Source: Flavobacterium sp.
GTDB taxonomy: Bacteria > Bacteroidota > Bacteroidia > Flavobacteriales > Flavobacteriaceae
NCBI GenBank assembly: GCA_030150335.1
Contig: JASLGC010000240.1
Coordinates: forward strand, 1 to 5,974
DNA: 5,974 nt
Direction: 5' to 3'
A program made the position numbers and the translations under genes. Positions 5,535 to 5,974 of this stretch are shown here, piece after piece (the stretch's first letter is position 1; each line of letters starts with the position of its first letter). The notes below the pieces were generated by a model that was given only the letters and a program-made list of their open reading frames with translations, was not told the origin of the DNA and searched no databases.

Positions 5535-5974
5535 ATGATTGTATTAAAAGACCAAATAGGTCAAGAACATACTTTTGATAGTAGACCTAAGCGTATTGTT
5601 TCTTTGGTTCCTTCTCAAACAGAAACTCTGTTTGATTTAGGGTTGGAGGAAGAGATTGTAGGTGTTACTAAATTTTGTGTACACCCTTATCATTTGAAAG
5701 TAACGAAGACGAATGTAGGAGGAACTAAAAAAGTACACAAAGAGAAAATTAGGTTATTAGAACCGGATATTATTATTTGTAATAAAGAAGAAAACACGTT
5801 AGAGATAGTAGAGAGTCTTAAAGAGATTTGTCCTGTATGGGTAACGGATGTTATCACATTAGAGGATAATTTAAAGATGATTGAGGATTTCGGTGTTTTG
5901 TTTAACAAGAGAACTGAATCGAGAAAGTGGATTGATAAGTTGCGTTTTGCTCAGAAAGATTTTATGTCTTTTGT
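5535..5974 (+). CDS. BtuF/FecB-like helical-backbone metal or cobalamin binding protein, 3' end beyond the window
   Basis: The reading frame opens at ATG 5535 and stays open to the window edge, giving 146 codons of a protein that in this family usually has about 250-270. The start matches the periplasmic-binding-protein class III (PF01497) fold: a short strand MIVLKDQIGQEHTFDSRPKR, then IVSLVPSQTETLFDLGLEEE and IVGVTKFCVHP, then VGGTKKVHKEKIRLLEPDII with the typical [LEPDII] strand. Relatives bind vitamin B12, haem or siderophore-bound iron for ABC importers. There is no signal peptide or lipobox, and the codon two before the ATG is the pyrF stop in the same frame, so no upstream extension is possible. 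The protein is therefore predicted to be cytoplasmic, or the signal is lost. It starts 3 nt after pyrF and is very likely in the same operon. The ligand cannot be told from sequence. Confidence 0.85.
   Translation, partial: MIVLKDQIGQEHTFDSRPKRIVSLVPSQTETLFDLGLEEEIVGVTKFCVHPYHLKVTKTNVGGTKKVHKEKIRLLEPDIIICNKEENTLEIVESLKEICPVWVTDVITLEDNLKMIEDFGVLFNKRTESRKWIDKLRFAQKDFMSF

Noticed and set aside
5690..5908. Minus-strand open frame of 72 codons near the right edge
   Set aside because: It lies antisense to the BtuF-like reading frame, which has clear family motifs; its translation is Ser/Leu/Phe-rich and unrecognised.
1..5974. Possible novel defence, mobile or biosynthetic system
   Set aside because: No transposase, integrase, repeat array, toxin-antitoxin pair or specialised-metabolism gene is visible. 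The genes are ordinary core functions with uniform base composition.

Overview
The window looks like core chromosome from a member of the Bacteroidetes, most likely the family Flavobacteriaceae (genus not determined; Flavobacterium or Myroides-like would fit). The evidence is the low G+C content, promoter boxes of the Bacteroidetes type (TAnnTTTG), a signal peptide ending in the FA|QS style common in this phylum, weak or absent Shine-Dalgarno sequences, and protein sequences that read as Flavobacteriaceae versions of housekeeping enzymes.

Layout. At the left edge a gene for a small outer-membrane beta-barrel protein runs leftward (4-597). A 584-bp divergent intergenic region follows; it has no convincing gene, and at its right end lies a promoter for the next gene. 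Rightward genes then follow: pepD (cytosolic dipeptidase, 1182-2657), closed by a strong terminator; a stand-alone YceI-domain lipoprotein (2876-3472), with a promoter box, a dyad over the predicted transcription start, and its own terminator; prfA (peptide chain release factor 1, 3566-4639), with a promoter box that begins on the last T of the preceding terminator; a third hairpin with a T tract; pyrF (orotidine 5'-phosphate decarboxylase, 4710-5531); and the first 146 codons of a BtuF/FecB-type metal- or cobalamin-binding protein (5535 to the window end), which lies 3 nt behind pyrF.

How the genes relate. pepD and the lipoprotein gene look like separate transcription units because each ends in its own hairpin terminator. 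pyrF and the BtuF-like gene almost certainly share a message. Whether they are fed by read-through from prfA or by a promoter embedded in the prfA terminator is open. The products act in unrelated processes: peptide turnover, envelope, translation termination, pyrimidine synthesis and probably metal or corrinoid handling.

I found no mobile element, CRISPR array, tRNA, rRNA, or defence or biosynthetic system. The points that deserve a second look are small: the dyad at the lipoprotein promoter, the BtuF-like protein that cannot have a signal peptide as encoded, the hairpin 14 nt upstream of pyrF, and a G-rich foldable patch in the large intergenic region.
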